From Geomicrobium sp. JCM 19039 (GTDB taxonomy: Bacteria > Bacillota > Bacilli > Bacillales > Marinococcaceae), in contig NZ_BAXB01000012.1 in the NCBI RefSeq assembly GCF_000698145.1, positions 62,001-126,000 of the forward strand: a stretch of DNA of 64,000 nt, read 5' to 3'. Position 1 is the first letter of the stretch. Each line of letters starts with the position of its first letter. The notes below the pieces were generated by a model that searched no databases, was not told the DNA's origin, and saw only the letters and a list, made by a program, of their open reading frames with translations. A program made the translations under genes and the position numbers. Positions 18,833-27,593 of this stretch are shown in pieces.

Positions 18833-18975
18833 TTTTTTCAGCCGGTCATTGAATAAACCGACCTTCACATCCTTTCCATATGTAATCACAAACCGTGTTT
18901 ATGCGCTCTACACTTATCCGTGTTTCATTGTATCGAAAAGATCGGATAAATTCTAGTCGTGGACATTCTGTTCGC

Positions 18976-19005
18976 TTGGACAAATCGAAGAGATCTCGAT
19001 ATACT
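18976..19005 (+). promoter_or_regulatory. Sigma-A promoter of ytzB
   Basis: TTGGAC (18976-18981), 18 bases, TATACT (19000-19005), ~30 bases before the start. Confidence 0.6.
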
Positions 19006-19035
19006 AAGACTAATCATGAAGTAAAAAGGCGGTTG

Positions 19036-19350
19036 ATGAAGATGAAGGTGAAAGATCTACTAGTTGGAGCAGCGATAGGTTTTGCCGCTGGATATGCAGT
19101 GAAAGAAGCCTGCGCAGCCAAATCCGTCTCTCCAGAAAAAGCACTCAAACAAGTGAAGGAAAGCGTCTCTCATCGCATTCCAATTAGCGGTTCGTGGATT
19201 CATATGAATCCAGAACATTATGAGAAGAATGAGCTTGATTATAATGTTTATCGCGGTGGAATCTCCAGTACAGCTGCAGGTGAAACGAAGCAAATGGATT
19301 TCGTCGTTGATGCTAAAACGGGTACGATCCTTGAATTAGAAAAACAATAA
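19036..19350 (+). CDS. ytzB: YtzB, small PepSY-like protein
   Basis: 104 residues. A short hydrophobic N-terminus (VKDLLVGAAIGFAAGYAVKEA) is followed by a domain with PepSY-like ending (YNVYRGGISSTAAGETKQMDFVVDA split over ~70-95; KTGTILELEK). Known as a conserved Bacillus small protein; function unknown. The frame opens further upstream, but ATG 19036 follows AAAAAGGCGGTTG and fits the promoter. Located upstream of trmB as in relatives. Confidence 0.85.
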   Translation: MKMKVKDLLVGAAIGFAAGYAVKEACAAKSVSPEKALKQVKESVSHRIPISGSWIHMNPEHYEKNELDYNVYRGGISSTAAGETKQMDFVVDAKTGTILELEKQ

Positions 19351-19356
19351 CAAACG

Positions 19357-19405
19357 AAAAAATGGGCGGACGGTCACGGTATAAGTGACGGTTCGCCCAT
19401 TTTTA
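19357..19405. terminator. Bidirectional terminator ytzB/trmB
   Basis: AAAAATGGGCGgACGGTCAC and GTGACgGTtCGCCCATTTTT pair around a 7-base loop, giving U-runs in both directions. Confidence 0.8.
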
Positions 19406-19406
19406 T

Positions 19407-20054
19407 TCATTTAGGAAGAAAAGCTTCTGTTCGAAAAATCGGTTGTCCCTTCGTTGAAAACTTCTCCTCATATTCGGTACGAACATTATCTTCAGGCTCG
19501 TTTCGATGTAAATTTACTCGAATATTTTTTAATTGGTAGCCGTTTTCACTAAACGACTGCAACGAGTATTCAAACAATCCTTCATTATCTGTTTTAAGGT
19601 GGATTTCTCCATTCTCATGCAACATCGTTCGATACATTTCCAAAAAATCCTTATGCGTAAGCCGACGTTTACTGTGGCGAGCTTTTGGCCATGGATCCAT
19701 AAAGTTTAAGTAGATGCGATCAATTTCACCTGGCGCAAAAATGGTTGTTGCCTCTCGAACATCTCCATGAATAAAGCATACTTTACCTCGATGATTTTCG
19801 ATGTTCTTCTCAAGCGCTGTGACGAGTACACTTTCATACTTTTCAACACCAACGTAATTGACATCTGGAAAGCGGTCCGACATGTCCCGAAGAAATTGCC
19901 CTTTACCAGTGCCAAACTCCACATGTAATGGCCGATGATTACTTCCTTCAAACGCCTCAAACCAGCGCCCTTTGTACTGTTCCGGGTCAGGAATGACAAT
20001 GCTAGGATGTTCACTTAGCTTCTCAAGTGCTCCAGGCTTTTTTCTTAATCTCAT
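19407..20054 (-). CDS. trmB: tRNA (guanine-N7-)-methyltransferase
   Basis: SAM-dependent enzyme forming m7G46 in tRNA. 215 residues. SAM-binding motif HVEFGTGKGQF (~44-54), VGVEKYESV, and the family motif NFMDPWPKARHSKRRL (~115-130), followed by the C-terminal RNEPEDNVRTEYEEKF signature. Start ATG 20054 follows AAAGGGTGAAAG. Confidence 0.96.
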   Translation of the reverse strand: MRLRKKPGALEKLSEHPSIVIPDPEQYKGRWFEAFEGSNHRPLHVEFGTGKGQFLRDMSDRFPDVNYVGVEKYESVLVTALEKNIENHRGKVCFIHGDVREATTIFAPGEIDRIYLNFMDPWPKARHSKRRLTHKDFLEMYRTMLHENGEIHLKTDNEGLFEYSLQSFSENGYQLKNIRVNLHRNEPEDNVRTEYEEKFSTKGQPIFRTEAFLPK

Positions 20055-20233
20055 GACTTTCTTTCACCCTTTTTCTTACTGTTATTTCATACTTCTCGAG
20101 GAACACACGTCAAACAAACTCATCGTAGGCTTCATGACGAAAGATCCCCGAGGTATGCTAGCTCAACAGAGCGAGAGCACCCCCGGGGCTATAGGTCGTC
20201 CAACCACAGTTCTTACACATTTATCTACGCGTA

Positions 20234-21070
20234 TTATTTATTCGTAATGGGTGAGAGCAGTGATGCTAAATAGTGTTTCCAGTTGTTCACCTCATCACGG
20301 TCATTCTCGTTCATATCGAGAATATACTCTACCGTGTGCATCACAATGTACCAATGCATTCGCTTCATAATCGAATCATCAAGTTCTAGTCCATAGTGAC
20401 TTAACCAGTCATGCCATTTAATCTTTGGCACGTACCAGTGCAAAAGAACACTAAGATCAAGTGCAGGGTCGGCGACAGAAGCTCCGTCCCAATCAATTAA
20501 AAATAACGAATCGTCCTTTTCCATAATCCAATTGTTATGATTCAAGTCACAGTGACAAACGACAAACTCGTCATGCTCAATCTGATGCTTGTTTTCTTCA
20601 AGAAACAAAAAGGCGTCTTGCAACCAACTAGAAGGTGTGTTGTTTTGAAAGATGGCCTTTCTTTTCAGGTTACCGAGTAATACATCAGGCGTCGATACTT
20701 GATTCTCGATCCGTTTTAGCATCTCTAATAAATCCGAAGATGCATGGATTTGTTGTAGAAGTTCCGCAACTTCTCGTTTTTGCATCTCTGTGCTGGACAA
20801 TTCACGACCGTAAACCCAGCGTTGTGCCGTAATAACGTCTCCGTTTGCCAAGCGTTTTGTCCAAAGCAGTTTCGGAACAATTCCCTCTGCCGACAAAACC
20901 GCTAAAAACGGTGAGGAGTTGCACTTCAAAAAAAGCTTACGACTGCCGTCGTGAGCAATAAATGCTTCCCCTGTTGAACCGCCAGCAGGCTCGAGCTTCC
21001 AATCCGCACCTAATAGCATTTCCAACCACTTTTTCCTTTTCACTCTTGTCTGCATATCGAAATGTGTCAT
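20234..21070 (-). CDS. ytmP: YtmP, phosphotransferase-family protein
   Basis: APH/choline-kinase-like fold of ~278 residues. Catalytic loop HCDLNHNNW (~170) and metal-binding DWDGA (~190) are present, with an N-terminal nucleotide-loop region GGSTGEAFIA. The substrate is unknown; YtmP-type genes neighbour trmB in many Bacillus genomes. ATG 21070 with AAAGGA nine bases upstream is preferred over the start 16 codons earlier. Confidence 0.88.
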   Translation of the reverse strand: MTHFDMQTRVKRKKWLEMLLGADWKLEPAGGSTGEAFIAHDGSRKLFLKCNSSPFLAVLSAEGIVPKLLWTKRLANGDVITAQRWVYGRELSSTEMQKREVAELLQQIHASSDLLEMLKRIENQVSTPDVLLGNLKRKAIFQNNTPSSWLQDAFLFLEENKHQIEHDEFVVCHCDLNHNNWIMEKDDSLFLIDWDGASVADPALDLSVLLHWYVPKIKWHDWLSHYGLELDDSIMKRMHWYIVMHTVEYILDMNENDRDEVNNWKHYLASLLSPITNK

Positions 21071-21375
21071 GGCGGGTATCCTTTTAAATATTTGAGCATT
21101 GTAAAATACGCTCAGCATTTGTCATCAGAAATCTACTAAGTATGAAGGATGTAATGGTCATTACACACTTGAACGTTAAAAGTCCGGTCATACAAGGGAA
21201 AAAATAAGGCGCCGACATTTTTCTACAGTGGCGCATTCAAGAGCAATTACACTGCTGAACTAGACAAACAGTGTGCATTCACATGGTCGCTTAACCGTTT
21301 TACGGTTAGGATAATCAACGTATATCATAGCAGATGAACGAAAGGGCAGTCAATTGTGTTTATCACGATTAAAGC
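21071..21375. other. Non-coding gap between ytmP and the NERD gene
   Basis: No gene seen. It holds a small hairpin TAACCG/CGGTTA (around 21294-21310) and a GCGCC/GGCGC pair near 21210-21235. The ytmP promoter should lie here, but I cannot point to a convincing one. Confidence 0.35.
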
Positions 21376-22301
21376 TTATTTATCGTCGTCTTCTGCACTC
21401 GGTTTCGAGTACGGCATGTGTGACGTTTTGCTATATTTCAACAATGCACGCGCAACGTCAATTTGTTGTTTTTTTAGTGGTGAGCGATGCGCTTGTAGCG
21501 TCGACAACCATCTGCTGTAATTCGCCCGATCCACTTTTTTTAAGTCCGCACGTGCATGATGATCATCAATATACCATCTGGGGCGATTAATAGCGTGGAT
21601 ATGTTCGGGTGAATCTCTTCTTTTTGTAAGATCGAGCGAATGATTGAAAATGACCTTTCCTGAGCAATCATCGGGTTTAACAACTGTGCTTTTGCATACT
21701 TGCCCACGACTGGCCAAAACCGCTCATTTGAAGCGCGTACAACCGCATTGTTTTCCATCTCTAAGAAATTTACAACGTACACCTCTGTCGGTGAAAGTAA
21801 GATCACATCGAGCTGAACTTCTGCACGTTGCACTCGCAATACAGGGTGATACAAAAGCAAGAAGTTGTCTGGAATATCTTGAATGAGTTGGCGCAGCCGC
21901 GTATCAAAACGATATTTGCTTTCTAGGTAAGATTCCCCGAACAGTGAAGACGATGCCCAGTTAAGTTGCGTTTGAAAGACATCATAGTGAAACATCTTCT
22001 TCAGCTGTTCGATCGTTTTATTCGCATACACTTGATCCGGCTCCTCTGTGACCACTCGCCCAGACTTTTTCTCTTTATTTGATTTTTTCAACCGTTGAAA
22101 TGGTTGGCGAAAGAATTTTGGGCTGGTGTCTTCAAACCAGTCTTCTTCCACATTCCCTCCTGCATTTGCTTGCTGCCAATTCTTTTTCATCTTCTCCCAC
22201 TTTTCCCGTTTCAGTCGCGTAAATTGATTGGGATATCGATGAATGTCATTTTCATACCGTGAGACATAGTCATGAATCTTTATGAGGTGAACCATATCCA
22301 T
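21376..22301 (-). CDS. NERD (nuclease-related) domain protein (one frame break)
   Basis: N-terminal ~100 residues are basic and helical. Residues ~100-210 match the NERD pattern: QLDVILLSPTEVYVVNFLEME resembles the PD-(D/E)XK-like core LDvillsptgVyvvef. The frame breaks near 21577: one G restored in GATGGTAT (GATGGGTAT) joins APDG to YIDDHHARADLKK...SAEDDDK and gives 308 residues. Activity cannot be predicted, since many NERD proteins lack a tested function. It lies 11 bases downstream of lrgB, possibly one transcript with thpR-lrgA-lrgB. Confidence 0.75.
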
Positions 22302-22311
22302 TTCTCCTGTC

Positions 22312-23001
22312 TTAGATCAGTATAAATGCAAGTAAAGGGGTTAGCATTGAAAGAAGAAGTGCACTAATCGTCATTGATACGGAACTTGCTGCCCCTTCAA
22401 GTGAGTCTTTTTCCATGGCAATTGCTGTACCAATGGCATGTGCAGAAGCGCCTAAAGCAATTCCACGAGCTAACGGGTGATCAATCTTAAACATTCTAAA
22501 GGTCACAGAAGAGAGCAATACACCACTCACACCGGCAACAAGCACAAATAATGCAGCGACAGAAGGCTCTGCTTGTAGCGCCTCAGCGATGTCCATCGCA
22601 ACCGGAGCGGTGACTGACTTGGGTACAAGTGCATGTATACTCGATTGATCTATACCGGCAACTGCCGCCAGTGCATACACGCTGACAACGCCTGTAGCCG
22701 CACCTGTTAGCACCGGAACCATAATAGGAAAGAAGTATTTCTTTAATGTGTGTCTCTCTTTATAAAGTGGCACGGCTAACGCTACTATTGCCGGTCCGAG
22801 CCACATCTCAAGCCACTCTCCACCGATCTGATAGGTTTCATATGGGATTTGAAAAACAATGAGTAACACGACGAGGAAAACTGTACCTGTGATAAATGGC
22901 ATCGTGTATAACGCTTTATGCATTTGATGCAATTTTCTAGCTAGCATATAAATACCGACAGTGAGCAGTATAAAAATAATCGCGATGAGCCATTCATTCA
23001 T
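22312..23001 (-). CDS. lrgB: LrgB/CidB-family membrane protein
   Basis: Polytopic membrane protein (about 7 segments, ~229 residues) partnered with LrgA; in Firmicutes the pair is linked to holin-like activity and pyruvate or overflow-metabolite transport. Family motifs: PAIVALAVPLYKE (~75), ALVPKSVTAPVAMDIAE (~125) and GIALGASAHAIGTAIAM (~185). ATG 23001 behind AAGGCGGTGA is chosen. It overlaps the lrgA stop by 8 bases. Confidence 0.92.
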   Translation of the reverse strand: MNEWLIAIIFILLTVGIYMLARKLHQMHKALYTMPFITGTVFLVVLLIVFQIPYETYQIGGEWLEMWLGPAIVALAVPLYKERHTLKKYFFPIMVPVLTGAATGVVSVYALAAVAGIDQSSIHALVPKSVTAPVAMDIAEALQAEPSVAALFVLVAGVSGVLLSSVTFRMFKIDHPLARGIALGASAHAIGTAIAMEKDSLEGAASSVSMTISALLLSMLTPLLAFILI

Positions 23002-23374
23002 ACTGTTCACCGCCTTTTTTCATCATTTTGCGGCTCAGTAATCCAGCGATAATCATGACGAGCCATGTGCTCACAACCGTTGCAAGTAACATAAAAAACC
23101 CGGTAGGCTGTAACAAGTCTTGATGTTGGATAAGCCCAGCCATGATCGGTAAAAATAATAACGGCAAATGCATAATTAAAATCTTTGCTCCTTGTTCAAC
23201 CCAGTGAAGTTTGATGAGTCCTGTGTACAATAAAAGTAGCAGTAAAATCATGCCAATCACACTGCCTGGAACGGGCAACGGTAAAAAATGACTTGCCCAC
23301 GTTCCAAGTAAATGAAGGCCGTAAAACCCTACGAGTTGAGCCAAGAACACGATAAATTTTGTATGTCGCTTCAT
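22994..23374 (-). CDS. lrgA: LrgA/CidA-family membrane protein
   Basis: 126 residues with four hydrophobic segments and the family motif LPVPGSVIGMILLLLLL (~33-49) plus VEQGAKILIMHLPLLFLPIMAG split at ~60-80. Start ATG 23374 with GAGGGA upstream is preferred over an upstream in-frame start. It lies 10 bases after thpR and overlaps lrgB: operon thpR-lrgA-lrgB. Confidence 0.92.
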   Translation of the reverse strand: MKRHTKFIVFLAQLVGFYGLHLLGTWASHFLPLPVPGSVIGMILLLLLLYTGLIKLHWVEQGAKILIMHLPLLFLPIMAGLIQHQDLLQPTGFFMLLATVVSTWLVMIIAGLLSRKMMKKGGEQYE

Positions 23375-23384
23375 GGTGCTTCCC

Positions 23385-23930
23385 TCATCCCGTGAAGATA
23401 AACTGACGAAGTTGTTCATAACGAGGGGTCTGCCCGTGATTTACTCGGTATAGACAAAACCCCGGCACCGTCCAACGTTTAGCAACCGTTTCGTCATGCA
23501 AATGTGCATCGCTGGCGCACCCGTTGGATTTTTTGGCGATTGTAACATGCGGGGTATACGCCCGCTGTTCTGCTCGAAATCCTGCATGAACAGAAAGCTT
23601 CTCAACAGTTTTTTGCAAATTGACGAGCGGAAATCCTCCATCAACACCGACATATAACACACGTGGCGTTACAGAGTTTCCAAATGCATCGACTCGTGAA
23701 AGCGTGATGTCAAACGGTGCCACCTCTTCAGCGACTTTTTGTGTGAAGGTTTGAAGATCTCTAAACTGAGTATCGGTCATCCCTCCTAAAAACTTTAGGG
23801 TAATATGATAATCTTGGTAGTGGGTAACTTGGCGATAGTACTTCGCAACGTTTAGGTGCTCACTCACGGTTTGGATCTTGAGACCGATTGGCCTTGGTAT
23901 AGGGATTGCAAAAAAATAATGAGTTTCCAC
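23385..23930 (-). CDS. thpR: RNA 2',3'-cyclic phosphodiesterase
   Basis: LigT/ThpR family of the 2H phosphoesterases, 181 residues. Both catalytic HxT motifs are visible: HITLKFLGG (~43) and HVTIAKK (~127). The family hydrolyses 2',3'-cyclic phosphates on RNA; physiological substrate is uncertain. Same gene as B. subtilis ytlP. GTG start 23930 follows GGAGTGA. Confidence 0.93.
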   Translation of the reverse strand: METHYFFAIPIPRPIGLKIQTVSEHLNVAKYYRQVTHYQDYHITLKFLGGMTDTQFRDLQTFTQKVAEEVAPFDITLSRVDAFGNSVTPRVLYVGVDGGFPLVNLQKTVEKLSVHAGFRAEQRAYTPHVTIAKKSNGCASDAHLHDETVAKRWTVPGFCLYRVNHGQTPRYEQLRQFIFTG

Positions 23931-24028
23931 TTTTGTTCACTCCGTTTTAACTCTCTTCTCTTCATTATCGTATCTCAAAACCTGGCATTTAGAAATAGGT
24001 GCTTCTTTTAAGAACTCAGCTTATTCGT

Positions 24029-24034
24029 TATAAT
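24029..24034 (+). promoter_or_regulatory. -10 element of cysK promoter
   Basis: Perfect TATAAT, 51 bases before the start; the -35 (TTTTAA at 24006-24011) is poor. No S-box or T-box sequence is visible in the short leader. Confidence 0.4.
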
Positions 24035-24084
24035 AGAAAGACGATCTGAATAATAAGCATTAACAAGAATATGGAGTGAAGATC

Positions 24085-25020
24085 ATGCATGTATATAACC
24101 AAATTGACGAGCTCGTTGGCAATACACCCCTAGTGAAGCTCAACCGAATTGTTCCAGAAGCGGCTGCAGATGTGTATTTAAAGCTTGAGTACCAAAACCC
24201 AAGCGGTAGTGTAAAGGACCGAGCGGCAAGAGAGATGATTATCCAAGGCGAACAAGCAGGCAAGATTACACCTGAAACAACAATTATTGAGCCTACGTCT
24301 GGCAATACAGGAATCGGGTTAGCGATGAATGCGGCTGTGAGAGGCTACCGTTGCATTTTAACGATGCCAGATACGATGTCCCAAGAGAGAATTAACCTTC
24401 TTAAAGCATACGGTGCTGAAGTGGTGCTCACCCCTGGTGACAAAAAGATGCCAGGAGCCATTGATCGTGCGCATGAACTTACGAAAGAAATTCCAAATAG
24501 CTTTATGCCGATGCAATTTGAAAATGAAGCGAACCCTGATGCCCACCGAAAAACGACAGCTCAAGAAATTCATCACGCGATTTCTTCACTAAACCAACCG
24601 CTTGCAGGTTTTGTTGCTGCATCTGGAACAGGTGGCACGATTACGGGTACGGGTGAAGCATTGCGTGAATACTACCCAGACCTCGTTGTACGTGTTGTCG
24701 AACCGAAAGGCTCACCAGTACTTTCTGGTGGAAAGCCAGGACCCCACAAATTAGTAGGAACGTCCCCCGGGTTCGTCCCTCCGATTTTAAATCAGTCCGT
24801 GTACAATGATATTGATCGCATTTCTGATGAGGATGCTTACGATACAGTACGCAAATTGGCACGGGAAGAAGGCATTCTTGTTGGACCGTCGTCTGGTGCT
24901 GCTTGTTTTGCGGCAATTGAATTAGCGAAACGTTTGCAACCAGGTGAAGTGGTCGTTGCCATTGCTTGCGACACAGGCGAGCGGTATTTATCTACCGACT
25001 TGTTTCAATTTGATGCTTAA
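24085..25020 (+). CDS. cysK: Cysteine synthase (O-acetylserine thiol-lyase)
   Basis: PLP enzyme making cysteine from O-acetylserine and sulfide. ~311 residues. Lys in NPSGSVKDRAA (~44) binds PLP; the substrate loop TSGNTG (~72) and phosphate-cup GTGGTITG (~180) are present. The position corresponds to B. subtilis ytkP, a cysK paralogue, so a housekeeping CysK elsewhere is possible. ATG 24085 has GGAG eight bases upstream and is preferred over the upstream GTG. Confidence 0.93.
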   Translation: MHVYNQIDELVGNTPLVKLNRIVPEAAADVYLKLEYQNPSGSVKDRAAREMIIQGEQAGKITPETTIIEPTSGNTGIGLAMNAAVRGYRCILTMPDTMSQERINLLKAYGAEVVLTPGDKKMPGAIDRAHELTKEIPNSFMPMQFENEANPDAHRKTTAQEIHHAISSLNQPLAGFVAASGTGGTITGTGEALREYYPDLVVRVVEPKGSPVLSGGKPGPHKLVGTSPGFVPPILNQSVYNDIDRISDEDAYDTVRKLAREEGILVGPSSGAACFAAIELAKRLQPGEVVVAIACDTGERYLSTDLFQFDA

Positions 25021-25028
25021 AAGTTCTT

Positions 25029-25057
25029 TTGATCTTACTTTGCGGGTGTAGTACAAT
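25029..25057 (+). promoter_or_regulatory. Sigma-A promoter of ytzE
   Basis: TTGATC (25029-25034), 17 bases, TACAAT (25052-25057). It implies an untranslated leader of ~150 bases. Confidence 0.6.
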
Positions 25058-25214
25058 GAGGGGGAATCAGGGACACAGACATTTGCGCGGACCTGTCACA
25101 ACACGAATACAACAGCTTAGATTGGTCTAGTCGATTGTCTAGTGCCTGCGACGGATTATATAGAGAGATTATCCATCGTTTCCCCGGTTCCATCTTGATC
25201 GAGGGAGTGGTTAT

Positions 25215-25430
25215 TTGCGATCTTCAACCGACCGGATGCTTATTAGAATTAAGTCAATTTATTTGTTTATTCGTAAAGAAGGCACGGTAACAACCCAAGA
25301 ACTGGTTGATGAATTCGGAATTACGCAGCGAACGATACAACGTGACTTGAATGTTTTGGAATATAACAATCTTGTTCACAGTCCGAGTCGCGGTAAATGG
25401 ACCTCTAGTCGCAAAAGTCAAGCCTCATAG
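25215..25430 (+). CDS. ytzE: YtzE, small DeoR-type HTH protein
   Basis: 71 residues consisting almost solely of a DeoR winged-helix DNA-binding domain (RIKSIYLFIRKEGTVTTQEL, VDEFGITQRTIQRDLNVLEY, LVHSPSRGKWT). No sensor domain. Closely resembles B. subtilis YtzE; targets unknown. The start is TTG, supported by GAGGGAGTGG seven bases upstream and by the family N-terminus. Long structured-looking leader and a strong terminator mark it as a monocistronic unit. Confidence 0.88.
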   Translation: MRSSTDRMLIRIKSIYLFIRKEGTVTTQELVDEFGITQRTIQRDLNVLEYNNLVHSPSRGKWTSSRKSQAS

Positions 25431-25456
25431 AAACCATACACGTAAACATACAAAAT

Positions 25457-25487
25457 CCAGCTCCTCGACGAAGAGCTGGTCTTTTTT
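25457..25487 (+). terminator. ytzE terminator
   Basis: CCAGCTC (25457-25463) pairs with GAGCTGG (25473-25479), followed by TCTTTTTT. Before the TnpB element inserted it may have served the pseudouridine synthase gene as well. Confidence 0.85.
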
Positions 25488-25494
25488 ATGATCA

Positions 25495-25540
25495 GAGAGA
25501 CGGAACACTCGCGACTTCAGTCGTGAGTGTTCCGTCTCTC
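25495..25540. repeat. 22-bp-stem palindrome at the left end of the TnpB element
   Basis: Arms 25495-25516 and 25519-25540 pair with one G-T pair and a 2-base loop. The tip GCGACTTCAGTCGT resembles hairpins of IS605-family ends. Confidence 0.85.
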
Positions 25541-25620
25541 AGTTTTGAATTACCGGACGTTTCAATCCATTCATGGTATACTGAACATAAGAATATATGT
25601 TCCCAGAATGGAGGTTCGCT

Positions 25621-26774
25621 ATGTTGACGTACAAAGGCATCCAGTTTCGGTTGTACCCCGACGCGAAGCAACAAAAGCAGATGGCTCAAACGTTCGGCTG
25701 TTGCCGGTTCGTCTACAACCATTTCCGTGCCTCTTGGGAGAACACGTACACCGAAACGGGCAAAGGTCTTTCCTATAAGGCGTGTGCGAATGCGTTGCCT
25801 TTGCTAAAGGGTGAAGTTCCTTTTTTAAAGGACGTGGATAGCACTGCCTTACAAAAATCGGTGCGGTCGCTTGCCGACGCCTACCAACGATTTTACGCAA
25901 AGCTAGGCAAGTACCCACGGTTTAAAAGTAAGCGAAATCCTTTGCAATCGTACACGACGGCCATCCAAGGCAAATCACAGGTATTTACGAACACGGTCAC
26001 AAACAACCGAATCAAGCTTCCGAAACTCGGCTGGGTGAAGATTCGTGGAAGTCGTACCATTCAAGGACGAATCGTCAGTGCCACGATCACTCGCAAAGCG
26101 AGCGGTCGTTATATCGTATCGCTTAAGGTCGAAGCCGATGTACAGCCCCTGCCGTCCACAGGGCAATCGGTGGGTGTTGATCTTGGAATCACCGACTTCG
26201 CCATTCTTTCGAGCGGTGAAAAAATGGACAATCACCGCTTTACAAAGGCGATGCGACAAAAGCTCGCGCGTGAGCAACGAAAGTTGTCACGTCGAGCCGA
26301 AGAAGCAAAGCGTCGTGGAACTCCGTTACACATGGCGAAAAATTATCAAAAGCAAAAGCGTGTTGTCGCTCGTCTCCATGAAAAAGTGGCCAACCAACGA
26401 AAGGACTTTTTGCATAAGCTCTCTACCGATCTCATCAAAAACCACGATGCGATCGTTGTGGAAGACCTCCATGCGAAAGGGATGCTTCGCAACCGTAAGC
26501 TGGCTTCGGCCATCAGTGATGTCTCCTGGTCGATGTTTGTGACACAGCTCACGTACAAGGCTGACTGGTATGGGAAACAACTCATTAAGGTTGACCGGTG
26601 GTTCCCATCTTCCAGCTCTGTTCGAGCTGTGGGCACCACGACGGAAAGAAAGGACTACACGTTCGTGAGTGGTCCTGCTCAGCCTGCCACGCTCATCACG
26701 ATCGCGACATCAACGCAGCGGTTAACATCCTCCAAGAGGGACTCAGAACCGCAGGAACTGCGGGGATCGCCTAG
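25621..26774 (+). CDS. tnpB: TnpB, IS605 OrfB-type RNA-guided nuclease (one frame break)
   Basis: RuvC-type nuclease of the IS200/IS605 family, ancestor-like relative of Cas12. N-terminal helical domain with [12 protein letters not shown]; RuvC-I Asp187 in [10 protein letters not shown]; RuvC-II Glu281 in [11 protein letters not shown]; a zinc finger (C334, C337, C353, C356); RuvC-III Asp361 in HDRDINAA. The frame breaks near 26607: one C restored (TCTTCCCAG) gives [15 protein letters not shown] and 384 residues ending at 26774, so all catalytic residues are intact. Start ATG 25621 follows GGAGG. Confidence 0.92.
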
Positions 26775-26837
26775 CCATGAACGAAACCCGCTGCCCAGCA
26801 TCAACGATGTTCGGTAAAGGTTTGTGCTTCTAGGAAT

Positions 26838-26865
26838 CTCGGTACTTTAGTGCTGAGTAGTTCAA
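26838..26865 (+). ncRNA. Predicted 3' end of the TnpB guide RNA (omega/reRNA scaffold)
   Basis: CTCGGTACTTTAGTGCTGAG folds into a hairpin followed by TAGTTCAA, the pattern at right ends of IS605-family elements that forms the guide-RNA scaffold. The guide would begin at 26866 and copy the 3' end of the pseudouridine synthase gene. The 5' extent of the RNA, within or after tnpB, is not visible. Confidence 0.6.
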
Positions 26866-27593
26866 TGGATACTACGAAATAGGTTTTCGAGCTCATCGGA
26901 AGTTAACTCTCGGTACTCCCCTGGTTTAAGGTCTTCGTCCAATAATAACGAACCGATTCGAATTCTCTTTAATTCCGTTACTCGGCGCCCAAGTGCCCCA
27001 AACATCCGCTTCACTTGATGATATTTCCCTTCGGTAAGGGTAATTGTAACGATCGGCTTATCGGACTCGTCATCCGGCTGGAGTTTGGCTGGCTTTGTAA
27101 CCGTGCCGTCTTTTAACTGGATGCCTTTTTCCAACGCTTGTAATTCCTCATCTGCAGGTCGCTCATCCAATGTCACTTCGTACTCTTTTTCAATCTCATA
27201 TTTCGGTGATGTAAGCCGATGGGCAAAGTCTCCATCACTCGTCAACAACAATAACCCTTCCGTATCTTTGTCGAGCCTTCCGACTGGAAATAAATCCGCC
27301 CGAAGCTGTTCTTCCACATCTGCTAGTACGGTCACATTCTCCGCGTCTGTCGTCGCACTCACGCGATTTTTTTGCTTGTTCATTAGTAAGTAAATCGGGC
27401 CCGTGTTCGCAGTAATCGGGTTCCCATCTAAAGTAATCGTATCTTGTTCGATGTGAACTTTTGCTGAGGCATCAGTCACAACCTGACCATTTTGTTTCAC
27501 ACGTTTTTTCTTTAACAGCTTTTTTACATCTTTTCGTGAGCCGATGCCTGCTTTTGCCAACCATCGATCTAGCCGCCATTCACTTTCCATCAT
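26862..27593 (-). CDS. RsuA/RluB-family pseudouridine synthase (16S rRNA type, YtzG-like)
   Basis: S4 RNA-binding domain at the N-terminus (RLDRWLAKAGIGSRKDVKKLL) followed by the pseudouridine synthase domain with the catalytic motif GRLDKDTEGLLLLTSDG (~97-113) and EGKYHQVKRMFGALG (~180). Family length (~243). Start ATG 27593 has GGGAG upstream. The stop codon TGA comes from the right end of the adjacent TnpB element. In the reconstructed empty site the frame would end one codon later as CAA TAA. Confidence 0.9.
   Translation of the reverse strand: MMESEWRLDRWLAKAGIGSRKDVKKLLKKKRVKQNGQVVTDASAKVHIEQDTITLDGNPITANTGPIYLLMNKQKNRVSATTDAENVTVLADVEEQLRADLFPVGRLDKDTEGLLLLTSDGDFAHRLTSPKYEIEKEYEVTLDERPADEELQALEKGIQLKDGTVTKPAKLQPDDESDKPIVTITLTEGKYHQVKRMFGALGRRVTELKRIRIGSLLLDEDLKPGEYRELTSDELENLFRSIH

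Larger units (their letters stand above)
25490..26865 (+). mobile_element. IS200/IS605-type element carrying only tnpB
   Basis: 1376 bases. Left end: a 46-base near-perfect palindrome. Right end: the ACTTTAGT hairpin ending in TTCAA, typical of this class. No tnpA is present, so it would need a Y1 transposase in trans. Left boundary is inferred: TTTAT at 25485-25489 would be the target/TAM motif. Joining 25489 to 26866 would restore the neighbour's stop codon. Confidence 0.75.

Noticed and set aside
18152-18856. 234-codon open frame on the plus strand
   Set aside because: Antisense to ytoP, no ribosome site, and composition unlike a protein gene; ytoP itself has all M42 motifs.
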